Source: Meconema thalassinum (taxonomy: Eukaryota > Arthropoda > Insecta > Orthoptera > Tettigoniidae). Taken from it: 64,000 bases of DNA. The notes below the pieces were generated by a model. It searched no databases and was not told where the DNA came from. It saw nothing but the letters and a program-made list of their open reading frames with translations. Shown here piece after piece: positions 45,252 through 56,700 of this stretch. The stretch lies in the NCBI GenBank assembly GCA_946902985.2, contig OX336388.2, positions 1,504,576,545 through 1,504,640,544 on the forward strand, read 5' to 3'. Made by a program: the position numbers and the translations under genes. How positions within the stretch are numbered: position 1 is the stretch's first letter; each line of letters begins with the position of its first letter.

Positions 45252-45275
45252 GAGGCTGGGGGCCAAGCCCCCATC
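45252..45275 (-). promoter_or_regulatory. LTR promoter palindrome, copy 2 3' LTR
   Basis: GGGGGC/GCCCCC inverted repeat with a 3-base loop, just upstream (minus strand) of an 'atataaatat' TATA-like sequence at about 45233-45246. It is one of few U3 stretches kept between the two LTR types. Confidence 0.5.
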
Positions 45276-45333
45276 AGCGGTGACACCTTTCACGACCAGT
45301 CGGCTTGTTGCTTTCTTCACGACAGCTAATGGA

Positions 45334-45351
45334 CTCCGCAAGATGGCGGAG
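45334..45351 (-). promoter_or_regulatory. Palindromic CCGCCATCTTGCGG motif in U3
   Basis: CTCCGC and GCGGAG arms surround AAGATG. On the element strand this contains CGCCATCTTG, a match to the consensus bound by YY1/Pho-type zinc finger proteins. The same motif is at 53269-53286 in the other LTR. Binding is inference. Confidence 0.4.
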
Positions 45352-45730
45352 AATTTTTGCGTCAAGAACCGAACTGCATACATGTAAATATTCATCGACC
45401 AATCAAGGCTTGACACATCAATCAACAATGTCATAATTTAGTAAATAATTTGGCGGTATCATGCTTACACCGACATTTGTTTCATGACGAAGAATATAAT
45501 TGTCTTTAAATTATGTCATGAATATAAAGAGTTTTATAAGACACAGCAAACACTCTCTAGCGGAGCTGCAGGAACTACTTGAAATAACCCCGAAGTCCGA
45601 CAGCAGGTGCTATCTCGTGTTGACAAACGGAATCAAGTCAGCAGGCGGTCGATTCAAAATGTCATGGAACACCCGAAAACAGGGAAGAGGGATTTAAAAA
45701 AAACATTGGGACGTGCATTTGCACGTAACA

Positions 45731-46622
45731 GTCTCCCTCCCTTAAGCGTGAACACCGTTCACGAATATGCCTAGGCATAGGCAGTACTCCTTAACTAGTC
45801 GATTCACCAAGCATGTTTCCAGAAGATAATGTTCACCAGTTAACTCCAATTGATGGATAACAACCGCATCGTTTTGGTTAGGAAGAGTGCAGGGTCAGAT
45901 TATCAGGGAATGGATAATTGATCACCTCGCAAACCACTTAGTTAACAGCTTCCCTGTGTCCATAATTCTTCAGAAACGCAGAACACCAGCACCTGCAGTG
46001 CTTTCATAATCCGAGACACGTTAGGAAAATTTTCAACAAGTCCAATGTAGGTCGCTTTAGACGAAGTAGGTGGAAGCAATGTGCCATATATCATTCGACG
46101 CGTGGGCAGCCATTAACAAAATTAGAAGTTAATCTAATTTCAAAAATGGTTTACAGAATTACTAATTCTTACTACATTTTACAAAAGAGAAACAAAGTTG
46201 AATTTATATGAAGAAAATATTTCAGACAATGACCTAGATCCGTGTTTACAAAAGGTCTTTTAAAAATTTACCTTTTTACACACTAGAAGTACCTTTCAAG
46301 ATTACATGAGTTAAACGACTATACATTTAGAACGAGCTACGGTAGAGTAGTGACCACTTAAATTCCCAAAGGGAACAGGAATACAAGGTTACCATGAGTT
46401 AGGTCTCCCACCGAGCCCAACTTACATGCTAGCATCTTTTAAGAAAACATCAAATTTTAGTTTCAATTTTACAATATACCATAAAATGGAATTACCCAAC
46501 AGTTACATTTTTATCCCAGTAGAGTTTGCAAATCCAGTTCAAAATTCCAGAAGGAACAGATGCCTGAAGGCTTCAATGAAGGTTAGGGATACTCTACATT
46601 ATACATAATCAGTTTACAAAAC
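45731..46622 (-). other. Gypsy copy 2 3' non-coding region
   Basis: About 890 bp between the pol stop and the 3' LTR, with the polypurine tract at its end and a preserved inverted repeat near 45747-45763. A minor plus-strand frame at 46426-46608 has no recognisable content. Confidence 0.75.
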
Positions 46623-49600
46623 TTATGGTAGCATTTCCTCATTAGAAACCCCTCCACCTCGTTTAATGTGCGACAGATGCACTCTTGAAATTTTGTTTGC
46701 CTTGGGGTTTCTTATAAGCAGAGTAACGGGAGTCAGAAATGCCTCTACATAACATGGGCCCTTGAAACGAGGGGTCAACTTGCTTGAAACTAGATTACTG
46801 ACGCCCTTGGGCTCGAAATTGCGAACGTACACAACATCACCAATTTCCAAATCCGTTGGCTTACGACAGGCACTGTGTCGCCTGGCAAGTTGGTCATGTG
46901 ATACCTTAATATTCTCTCTAGCCTTGTCGAATTTCGCCCTCATATCCTCGGGCGTGAAACTGTCTGGAAGGAGATCGTGCAGGTTCCACAGATTAGACAA
47001 CGGAGAATTGGCCATAAAGGAAAACATTAACGAAAAAGGGGTGGCTTGCGTGCTCTCATGCACGGCGGTGTTGAAAGCAAAATTGAGCCAATGCAAATTA
47101 GAATCCCACTTGCAATGGTCGTCGCGGTGGAAAGCAATCAGAGCAGAACGGAGATTACGATTGACTCACTCAGCGAGAGACGGGTTAGTAAAATAGGGAG
47201 TGGTGGTTACGTGCGAAATAGCATAATCATATAAGAATTGACGGAACTGATGAGATACAAAGCACTTGGCATTATCTGATACCAGGTACTGACATGGCCC
47301 AAAAGATGAAAAGATGGAATTAAGACACTTTAAGACGGAACTGGTCGTAGCCTGTCTTGTGGGGAAAATCCAACTAAATCGGGTGAAACCGTCAGTGCAA
47401 ACAAGCGCAAATTGGTTTCCCCGACCAGAACGAGGGAACGGGCCAACATGATCAATAAGAAGCCTCTCCATGGGTCTAGATGCCGGTTCGGATGACAACA
47501 GGCCAACCTTTGTAGAAACCGGCGGTTTGCTAATATTATATGAAGCACAATTTCTAATGAATTTCCTGATGTCGCCATCCATGCTTCGCCAAATGAAGAA
47601 CTGTCTGATCTTAGTCCGGGTCTTGAATACTCCTAGGTGGCCACCAATAGGAGATTCGTATTAGTAACGAAAGATTTCCGGAATGAGGACCGACGGGGGC
47701 ACAATTTTATGTAGACTGTCATGACGAGATGAACAGCACAATACACCATCCTTAAGCGAGTAGGGCTTGATCACTTCCCCAGAATTGATTCGGTCAATTA
47801 AGCTAGATAAGGAGGGATCTTCTTTCTGGAATCTCCTCACATCTTCAAAAAGCATAGGGGAATTGCTGAGAACAACATTGACACAATTTACAGGTGATAC
47901 AAGGTTTACGGGTTCACAATTTTGAATTTCCTCTACGGATGTTTCCTCATACATGCGGCTTAATGAATCGGCTACCACATTTTCAAACCCACGAATATGA
48001 TGGACCGTGAACTGGAATGACAGGATCCTAGTCGCCCATTTAGCAATCCTACCAGTTTATCGGGGTTTCCCTAACACCCAGCTCAAAGCTTGATTATCAG
48101 TCTCGAGAAGAAACTTAGTGTGCTCAAGATACATTCGAAAATTTTCCAGGGCATAAAACACTGCTAAACCTTCGAGTTCGTAGATGGAATACTTCCTCTC
48201 TGCGTCCGTTAAGGTACGAGAAGCGTATGCAATGGGTTGCCTACCCAGATCAGATTCCTGCAGTAGGACACAACCAACACCATGACCAGACGCATCAGTC
48301 TGCACAATGAACTGCTTCCCAAAATCCGGAATGGCTAATGCAGGGGCGTTAGGGAGTGCAAGCTTAAGATCTTCGAAGGCTGCTTGCTGGGAGGGACCCC
48401 ACTCAAACTTCACAGCCTTTTTGCGTAATTGATTTAGAGGAGCAGCACGGTCGCACAAGTTACTGATAAACTTACGGAAGAAGTTCACCATACCAATGTA
48501 ACGAGCAACACCCTTGGCGTTCTTGGGTGGTTTAAAATCTCTGATGGCCTGCGTACGAGACTGGTCCACGGAGATACCAGATTCAGAAACAATATGTCCC
48601 AAGAAGGAAATTTTGGGCTTGGCAAAGGAAACCTTGGACAATTTGACGGTAAGGCCAGCGTCACGCAACCGATCAAGTACAATTTTTTTATGATCAACGT
48701 GTTCCTCGAAGGACTCAGAATAGATCACCACATCGTCAAGGTAGTGGTACACAAACTGGCATTTAATTTCAGAAAACAACTTGTCCAGAAGTCTGCTCAA
48801 CACAGCGGCTCCGGTGGATAGGCCAAACGGGACACGGGCATACTCAAACAGGTTCCAGTCAGTGGAAAAAGCAGTAACATGCCTGGATTCCTGAGAGAGG
48901 GGAATTTGGAAGTAAGAAGAATTTAAATCGAGGATCGTGAACACCTTCGCGTTGCGAAACCAACTAAAACATGTGTGAAGGTCCGGCAAGGGGATGGACT
49001 GCAAAACAACTTTTTGATTAAGAGCCCTATAGTCGACCACCGGCCGAAAACCACCGTTAGGTTTTGGCACAAGAAATACAGGGGAAGAGTAGGCAGAGAT
49101 AGAGGGTTGGATTACACCTTCTTCTAACATTTTATCGATAATCTTACGAAGTTCAGCCATCTTGGGTGGGGCAAGGCGATACGGGCTGGAACGCACCGGC
49201 ACAGTATCGGTTAGCTCAATCTTGTACTCCATCAAATGGGTTACACCCAACTTGTCAGTAAATACATCACTATACTCCTGACATAACCTCTTAATGGCAT
49301 CCTTTTGAAGATTCGTTAAATTTTCCAGATCGAGATCCTCAATAGTCACAGGTTCACTAACAGAATTGACAGCAGGAGAAGATAAAACCGGGTTAAACGA
49401 TAACTTACTTTGCGGATTAAACTTAAACCATAAGTTGCGAGCACCAAAATCAAGAAGCATACCAACGTGTGACATGAAATTAGCTCCAATGACCACAGAA
49501 CAAGAAAGATTTCTGGCAACAAAAAATTTAAACTTCCAAGAAAAATTTAGAATATGAATTTTGTCTGTCATACTACCCAAAATATTTAAGTTTGAACAAT

Positions 49601-50072
49601 TTGCCGAAATAAAAGATTCATTGTTAGGCTCTAACTCAGGAAATTTGCAAACATTCTTCATAGATAAAAACCAGTCCTCGCTTATAAAGGATGCGACACT
49701 ACCAGAATCAAGCAATGCAGAAACGGGCTCGTCATTAACACAAATTTCAATAAACGGGGATATTCCTTTAGCCACAGGAGAAATTCCAAGATCATTACTC
49801 ACTCTAAAACGATTACAAGTAGATGACGAGGACACCCGCACCACAGGTTTCACATTACGTTTAGAATTAGGCTGACTTGCCACGACATTGCTCACCGACA
49901 GGTTAGGTAGGTCAGCGACACAAGCAGAATTAGCACGTGAAGAATTAGTTTTCAACGAGTTATCAAGACTTTCATTGGTAGGGCGACCAGAAACTTCACA
50001 GGGTTTTCCCAAACTCTTATGCACAGAAATATCCTTGGAAGTAACACCCGAATTGGTCTCCACAACGTCCCG
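46623..50072 (-). pseudogene. pol: Gypsy pol, copy 2 (protease, RT, RNase H, integrase) with three in-frame stops
   Basis: A single frame of about 3.4 kb. The longest piece (50063-48057, 668 codons) spans protease (ALLDSGSVASFI), reverse transcriptase with FTILDLNSSYFQIPL and YHYLDD, and RNase H with QTDASG, YELEG and ETDNQALSW. After TAA 48059-48057 the frame continues with 'VADSLSRMYEE', then TAA 47663-47661, then integrase with LLIDHVGP and VSDN (two catalytic Asp) and SLAE just before a private TGA at 47168-47166, and the C-terminal part to 46623. The two TAA codons sit at the same positions as in copy 1. The integrase zinc region reads NCASY in both. Confidence 0.94.
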
Positions 50073-51165
50073 TCATTGGCGATACACAACCTGGTTACTC
50101 GGACACACCTTCTTGACATGCCCCACGCCACCGCACGTGTGGCACTTAATGTTGGGTTTTGGGTGGAACATAACCTTAGGCGGGGGACGAGACATCAAGG
50201 AAGGAGGGGGGCGAGACATCAAGGAAGTAGGAGGAACATTAGCTACACGAAGGGAATCTGCATGTTTCACAGGCATAGCCTCAATAACGACCAGCTTCAG
50301 CTCGACAAATGACGAAGGCCTGGTACACATAGTCATGTATGACCTATATTGAGGCGAAAACCCATTTACAATCGATGACACCAACTGCCGTTCAGTTAAA
50401 GGGGATGCAAATACCTGGGCATACACCTTAATGTCACTGACATAGTCGCTAAGCGACTCGTCCAACCTTTGGACACGATATAAAAACTTTTGCTCGAGAG
50501 CACAAAGTGCACACGCAGGGACAAAAAAACCACAACACTTCCCTAATAAACATGGCTAAGGACATGCGGAGATGGATAGCTTCAACTAGCTTATCGCGCA
50601 GCATACCGGATGCAACTGGATACAAAAGTTGAAAAATTTGAATTTCCGACATCCCAAAAATCGAGGCATGGTTACCCAACTCGACCACTTGCTTTAAAAA
50701 TAGGACCACTTGGGTAACGTCATCAAGGTTGAAATGCTTTAACTTAGTTAAGAAACCAGAAATAGGATGAGGAATCGACCCATAATTAACGGTAGGCGAG
50801 AATGTAGCATTAGGAAAAGAGACATTGTTACCAGGGTAGCCCGCTCGCACACCCTCTACAGGAGATAAAACATTTACATTGCCAGAGAAAGAACTGGGAT
50901 GCAACGGGTCGGCAGTACCCAGGAAATCATTAGGTGACCTAACCTGAGAAGAATGACCGTATGCAGGGTTAAGAGGTCTGGGCGAGCCAGAACTAGACAA
51001 AAGAGGGGCAGGCAAACCACTACTAGAAATCGATCCCAAAACCTCAGACCTAGTAAACAGAGGTGATTCACGTTCAACCCCAGAAGAACTCTCCATATTC
51101 ACAAGGTTATCTCTTAAGTCAATTAAATCGAAAACACTATTGTTGTCGGCCATTTTAGAAAACAC
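50073..51165 (-). pseudogene. gag: Gypsy gag, copy 2 (one frameshift)
   Basis: ATG at 51165, with the first 238 codons to 50449. A frameshift around 50465-50530 moves the rest into the frame 50465-50073, which ends with the zinc knuckle CHTCGGVGHVKKVC and TGA 50075-50073 in the context CAA-TGA-CGG. Pol follows in the same frame. In the family, Gag builds the particle and the knuckle binds RNA. Compared with copy 1, gag is not interrupted by an insertion, and this copy shows the empty CATG site for the 4.2 kb element. Confidence 0.9.
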
Positions 51166-51795
51166 AGAATGCAGACAGCCAATATAGAAGGAAACAAATT
51201 TTAGGAGTTACGAGGACAGTTTACACTTTCACAACAGTACCACAACCACCAATTACCACCACCATAGATTAGGCTGACACTCGAACACAGCCACCATACT
51301 ACACAAAATCATGCACCAAGCTGCCCAGAACTGCATACGTCACCACCTGCTTGGCTCGAGAACAGGAAGCTAAATTACAAAAATTGGCACAAAACATCTG
51401 GCTAACAGCTTCCGACAGGGCTCCAGGACTCCTTCACTCGAAGCATGTAGGCTATCAGAATATTAAGAAATCCCATTTCCCATGCCAAGAACACATGTCA
51501 GTCACTCACCGAGCTTCATCTTCAGTGGGGATGTTGCACACAAACAGGACAAAATACAGCAGCAAACGCCTCGCTTCTAAACAGGTCACTTACAGCGTAC
51601 CACATGGATATCCAGAGGCAAACATGAAATAAAACAAACGACAAGGATTAGCTTTACATAACATCAAGTGCACTGGCCTGACAAAATCCCACCAACAACC
51701 GCTCCATCAGCACCAAAAGGGTCCATAAAACAGCCTGCGGGTACTGGGGAGGGGATAGTTACGGAAGTGACCTCGAGCGCGGTCTGCTACCAGAA
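51166..51795 (-). other. Gypsy copy 2 leader with primer binding site
   Basis: Three bases after the LTR end, the minus strand reads TGGTAGCAGACCG (about 51792-51780), a plausible primer binding site because it starts TGG, complementary to a tRNA CCA end. The tRNA was not identified. The rest is non-coding. The plus-strand frames at 51351-51632 and 51668-52090 are not regarded as genes. Confidence 0.65.
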
Positions 51796-53732
51796 TGCAA
51801 CCAGGCGGGCGGCTTTAGGCCAGCAGCACGTCGGTAACTCGATAACCAACGCTCTGCTTCACCAGAATGACACCGCCCAATGGCCAGCGTGGATGGGCCA
51901 ACTTACCGTTTATTTAGAGGTCCGCGTCGCTTCCACAGCAACAAAATCACCTCCAGATGACATGCCCCAACAGAAGAGCTCCAAAGGGGTGGAAGGAAAG
52001 GAGAAGGGGAACGCACAGGCTATTGTACAGACACCCCCCAATAACCGACAGAATTGCTGTCGGCGAAATAATGCCACAACAGTTGATTAAAAATTTAAAA
52101 TAAAAATTTAATGTTAAAAATTTAAAGGAGCACCTTCACCAGAAACAGAACATGCTTGCTTGCAAACAAAATGACAAGAATCAAATTGAAATTAAAATGT
52201 TATACAGCCCAAAGGTTAAAATAAAAATTACAAGCATAACACAATGAGAAAGGGCTTGATAATTTACAAGGGAATGCAATAGCAATATTAAATTAACCAA
52301 ATTAAATTGTATCAGAAAACAATTCATTAATTTGCATGATGGAGATAAACACAGAAACAATTACTAAAAACACAATGTTAAACCGACAAGGTTAAATTAA
52401 AAAAACATCTTAAGTTAACACAACACGTTTGAGTTTCGCGGTCGACGCCGAGAGACTGACCTCGAGACCAGAATGCATCTCTTCATAACAAAAAACAAAC
52501 ATGGCGACTAAAACGGGAGACCGCATGCCTGATCGAAACTACGGCAAACAATTACCATTAAATTAATTTAGAATCCCCAGAGCGGAATGAAAGGCGGAAA
52601 ACAATTACATCTAAAAACTATTAATGCAAGTCGGTTTTATGACTCGACGGATCTTACATTAGATTTAAAAAAAATATGACAATCCCAAGATTGCCAAATG
52701 AAAATAAATAATAATTTAAACGTAAAATAAACTTATAAATGTGTCTCCAGAAGGTACAAAATAATAACAAAATTAATATATATAAGGAAACGTTATTAAA
52801 ACATAAAATAAATTTTAGGCCTACCAGGCAAAACAAAACACAAGTTCAACATTCATACACGGCCAAAATTGGAGCTCCCAAAATAAAATAATTAGATAAA
52901 TTAAATAAAAAACGTACCTTAAAACTTCACAGCGGAGACACAATGAAAACAAAAAAAAAAACTAACACATTTTAAATAAAATAAAATATGGCACTATATT
53001 GCCCTGAACATGCCCGCCCAGCACATGCTTCGTTTTGGTCACAAGCGTAGGTCCGCATCGAGATGCGACCACATTTCACACGTCCACTTCACGGCGAAAC
53101 GATGAAATTCACAGCCTGAAGAGCACAGGCAATTTCCTAGTAGAATTGGCATTCATATTTTCTGTTGAATATATTTATATTTCGTAGAGGCTGGGGGCCA
53201 AGCCCCCATCAGCGGTGACACCTTTCACGACCAGTCGGCTTGTTGCTTTCTTCACGACAGCTAATGGACTCCGCAAGATGGCGGAGAATTTTTGCGTCAA
53301 GAACCGAACTGCATACATGTAAATATTCATCGACCAATCAAGGCTTGACACATTAATCAACAATGTCATAATTTAGTTAATAATTTGGCGGTATCATGCA
53401 TACACCGGCATTTGTTTCATGACGAAGAATATAATTGTCTTTCAATTATGTCATGAATATAAAGAGTTTTATAAGACACAGCAAACACTCTCTAGCGGAG
53501 CTGCAGGAACTACTTGAAATAACCCCGAAGTCCGACAGCAGGTGCTATCTCGTGTTGACAAACGGAATCAAGTCAGCAGGCGGTCGATTCAAAATGTCAT
53601 GGAACACCCGAAAACAGGGAAGAGGGATTTAAAAAAACATTGGGACGTGCATTTGATGATGATGATAATTGTTGTTTTAAGGGGCCTAACATCTAGGTTA
53701 TCGGCCCGACGGACGTGCATTTGCACGTAACA
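51796..53732 (-). repeat. 5' LTR of Gypsy copy 2 (with LINE/SINE tail insertion)
   Basis: Aligns with the 3' LTR. It lacks SINE D but has a 55-bp tail insertion at 53656-53710. The promoter palindrome is at 53187-53210 and the CCATCTTG motif at 53269-53286. Confidence 0.92.
53656..53710 (-). mobile_element. 5'-truncated family E tail in the LTR
   Basis: On the minus strand it reads the 3' terminal hairpin and tail of family E (compare 55233-55280), reduced to 55 bp. Target duplication 'ggacgtgcatttg' is perfect at 53643-53655 and 53711-53723. The other LTR has the empty site near 45712-45724. Confidence 0.9.
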
Positions 53733-53737
53733 ATAAT

Positions 53738-54183
53738 AGACTAGTAATAATAATAATATACACAGTTTTATAGATCCTACAATACCACAAGTTATCAGCA
53801 AAATTCTACACACAAGTACACGTGGCTGAAATTTACTGCTACAGTCATCGTATCAATACAGAGGAGCGTGATGGCGCAGTGGTTTAGCTACTCGTCTTTC
53901 ACCCGGATGGCCGGGGTTCGAATTCTGGTGACAGCGGGGTGGAATTTTCACCTGAAAAATCACGTGGCGTCAGGAAGAGCATCCGGCCTTAAATCCCCGA
54001 CCGAAATCAAAATGAACCTGGTTGGCTCCAGCGACTCCAATTAATTGGGAAAAGCCGAAGAAAGTTTAAGTTTAAGTCATCGTATCAATACAGGTTATTA
54101 GACAAGTTTGACACACACCCAAAACACGGGGCTGATGACCAAGATGTCCCAAACTCCTTAATGAATTAACAACAACTAATCGA
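53738..54183 (+). mobile_element. SINE family A tail with nested SINE C
   Basis: An AAT-rich start, then family A 3' material ('acaagttatcagcaaaattc', 'agtacacgtggctgaa'), a second family A segment split by SINE C and resuming at 54094 with 'gttattagacaagtttgaca', and a decayed 3' hairpin (54137-54160) followed by 'gaattaacaacaac'. Confidence 0.65.
53862..54074 (+). mobile_element. SINE family C
   Basis: A 213-bp tRNA-derived SINE: A box in 'gatggcgcagtggtttagct', B box in 'ggggttcgaattctggt', then 'gtcaggaagagcatccggcc'. It ends in 'aagtttaagttta'. A perfect 19-bp duplication 'agtcatcgtatcaatacag' flanks it at 53843-53861 and 54075-54093. Confidence 0.92.
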
Positions 54184-56689
54184 TACGGGATCTTTCACAA
54201 ATGGTGTTTTCTGTTAAGTGCTTCCCTGCGAGGTCCTCTCGCACGCAGTCAATCCACCTTCTTCTAGGTCTGCCTCTCTTCTTCCTGCCTTCCACCTCCA
54301 GGTCGAGCAGTCTTCTTCCTACATAGTCAACATGACTATACCAGAGCAATCGCCTTTCTTAGACTCTTTTGGATATTTGAGTCACCTTAATGCTGCCCCG
54401 TATGAATGTGTTCTTGATGTGGTCATTCCTCGTAACACCACCCATATATATCAGCAATTTCATTTTGGCTACATCCAGTCGCTTATTTTGTGACTGTACC
54501 GTTGGCTAAGTTTCTGCTCCTTATAGCTTGCCGAATCTCACCGCACATTTATAGGCTTTCCCCTTTACTTGGACATTATTAGTCTCCTGTCGTGGGTTGG
54601 CGACCACGGGACCCCAGCTAAGTCTGGCATTGCTTCAACGTACTCGTGCCGGGTTCCTCTCCGTCTTCTTTCCTATCGCCCTCTCTTGGTCAACTCTTGT
54701 TCTCTTCCAACCCCGACGGTATTAGGGTATCTGAGACCTAGGGAGTCTCTTCCTTTCCCGCCTTAATTGGCCCTTGTCTCATCTTTCCTGATACCCTCCG
54801 CGAGGGGTCAGCCTTCTTTTTCTTTTCATGTCAACTCCTGCCTTCTGCTTAAGGCCCTCAAGGAGGCAGGGGGGATGTAGCCCCACCACTTCTGGTGCAC
54901 CCTGGATATTGCTACACCCTCAGGGGCTCACGGCTAGAGAGTTGGCGATCCCGAGGGATTCCTGAGATGGGTCCGCTTTTTTCCCTTTTTCCACTGACTT
55001 TGGCCAGGCCCTCTCCTCTTTCCCCTTTCCTATCTGCCTTTCATGGCTCTCCGTCCGTCCAAGTCCCTCAATCCTTATTCATCGAGGGTTGAGGAGATTT
55101 CTTTTCGTCCGGTCCTTTATTTGGCTTATCCTTTATTGGTTTACCATTTCTTCTTCTAGTATGTAAGTTTGTAGTTAGTATTAGTTCTAGTTTTCATTCT
55201 CATCTCATCTTTCACTATTACCCACACCATTAGGGGCCGATTACCTAGATGTTAGGCCCCTTAAAACAACAATTATCATCATCAGCATTCGTCTCCTGTC
55301 ACAGAAAACACGAGTCAACCTTTTCCAGTAACCAGGCAGCATGGATTCGGCAGGTAATATCCAGGTCCAGATTGCCATCATCAGATATAGTGGATCCCAG
55401 ATACTTGAAACTATCTCTTGCCTGGAGCTGCTTTCCATCCATTAGCTAACTTTCATTTCCAGATCTTCCGAGACACAGGCATTCAGTCTTATTCCGGCTG
55501 TTATTAAGGCCTCTATCCTCTAGTGCTCTCTTTCAGTGTTCTAGTTTGAGTTCAAGTTGTTCTCTATTTTGTGCTGCATATTACAAAGTCATCTGAAAAT
55601 AGCATGCACCAAGGAGCTGGTACTCAATGCAGATCATTGATGAGGCCAACTTGAACGGGTATTGTTTTCGTTAGTCCTACACTGCTTCTAACTTGTGTCT
55701 TTGCCCCATGGTACATGTCCTGAACAATACGTTTATACTTCTCTGGAACTCCCTTCGATCTCATGATCTCCATCTTCTCTAGTCTATGAACAATATACGT
55801 TGCTCTTTCTTCTTTTCCATATGATTTTCCATGACCTGCCAAAGAGCAAAAATGGCATCAGTGGTTCCTTTCCCGGACGTAAATCCGAACTGTTCTTCAC
55901 CTAATATTTTGTCCACCCTCAGCCTACCGTCAATAAGTTTTGTCCAGATCTTCAAAGTATGAGACATGAATTTTCCTCCTCTCTATTTTGCACAATCCTG
56001 AATTTCCCATTTTTTTCCGCCATTCGTTGGGCATTGTTTTCACTTGGAGTATCTGTTAAAATAGATTCAGCAACATATCTATTCCCTCTTCCCCAAGACA
56101 TTTCCATGCCTTTACAGGAATTTCATTGGGGCCCTTTGCTTTTCCACTTTTCATTTACTTCATAGCAGTTAGAATCTCCACCCTGCATATGCTAGTTGAC
56201 ACATTATAATTTCGAGTGCCATCCTCAAACACGAGCCATTCATCTCCTTCTTAAGTAGCTTTTCAAAATACTCCTCCCATCTCTTCTTAATTAACTTGTC
56301 ATCTTGACTATTCCTTGTTCATTCTTTATGTGCTTGATGTGTGTGAGTTCTTTTGACGCTCTGCCTCGTGCCTTAGGAATTCTCAAAAGCTTTGCCTCAC
56401 CTTCTTGGTCTCTAGATTGTTGTACTCTTCATTTTCCTACACCTCTTTCTGCTTGTATGTAGGGCTCTTTGTTTTCAACCATTTCGGTTTCATTCCATAT
56501 CTCTTTGGCTTGTATTTTAGCCTTTACCGTTTTCTGGACCACATCATTCGACCACCATGTTTCTTTATCAAGTGGAGCAGCTTTCCCAGATGTCACACCC
56601 AGAAATTCCACACCAACTTTCCTGATAGCTTCAGCTTTTACAGACCACCAACTCTGAACTCCTTCCACTACCTGTGTTTTTTGAAGCAC
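54184..56689 (-). pseudogene. LINE ORF2 remnant: linker, RT and C terminus, heavily frameshifted
   Basis: Minus-strand segments are: 56689-56429 with 'DKETWWSNDVVQKTVKAK', the linker after the endonuclease; 55967-55779 with 'ILGEEQFGFTSGKGTTDAIF' (RT fingers); 55842-55624 with 'MRSKGVPEKYKRIVQDMY'; then near 55400 'FKYLGSTISDDGNL'-type sequence; and beyond the insertion, near 54300, a terminal 'RKRGRPRRRWIDCVREDL'-type basic motif. The FADD box region (55500-55620) is degraded. Not functional. Confidence 0.8.
54592..55286 (+). mobile_element. SINE-like family E, full copy with 3' hairpin
   Basis: 695 bp, pyrimidine-rich, no clear tRNA boxes, so its origin is uncertain. The 3' end has a hairpin GGGGCC (55233-55238)/GGCCCC (55255-55260), then 'ttaaaacaacaattatcatc'. 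Flanks 'attagtctcctgtc' (54578-54591) and 'attcgtctcctgtc' (55287-55300) are a 14-bp duplication with one mismatch. Confidence 0.85.
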
Positions 56690-56700
56690 CTTATCCTCGA

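Larger units (their letters stand above)
43598..45730 (-). repeat. 3' LTR of Gypsy copy 2 (with SINE D insertion)
   Basis: Begins (minus strand) TGTTACGTGC at 45730 and ends at TGCAACC (plus-strand reading) 43598. It contains a 199-bp SINE at 44800-44998 and about 47 bp near 44089-44150 that the 5' LTR lacks. The purine run adjoining it (45731-45744 on the minus strand) is the polypurine tract. Confidence 0.92.
43598..53732 (-). mobile_element. Ty3/Gypsy LTR retrotransposon, copy 2
   Basis: It lies on the minus strand: 5' LTR 51796-53732, leader 51166-51795, gag 51165-50073, pol to 46623, 3' non-coding DNA, 3' LTR 43598-45730. LTRs run TG...CA. The 5-bp flanks are ATAAT on both sides (43593-43597 and 53733-53737). 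Gag-pol is closely related to copy 1 but the U3 region of the LTR is barely alignable. Each LTR carries one later insertion that the other lacks. Confidence 0.94.
54184..56700 (-). mobile_element. RTE-like LINE relic, split by a family E element
   Basis: The minus-strand LINE begins inside the endonuclease-RT linker (about 56700) and ends near 54184. A 695-bp insertion at 54592-55286 splits the C-terminal coding part. It is a different element from the LINE at 34119-35875 although both look RTE-like. Confidence 0.8.

Noticed and set aside
46426..46608. Possible env or extra ORF in the Gypsy 3' region
   Set aside because: Short, on the wrong strand for copy 2, without signal peptide or membrane segment, and not conserved in copy 1.
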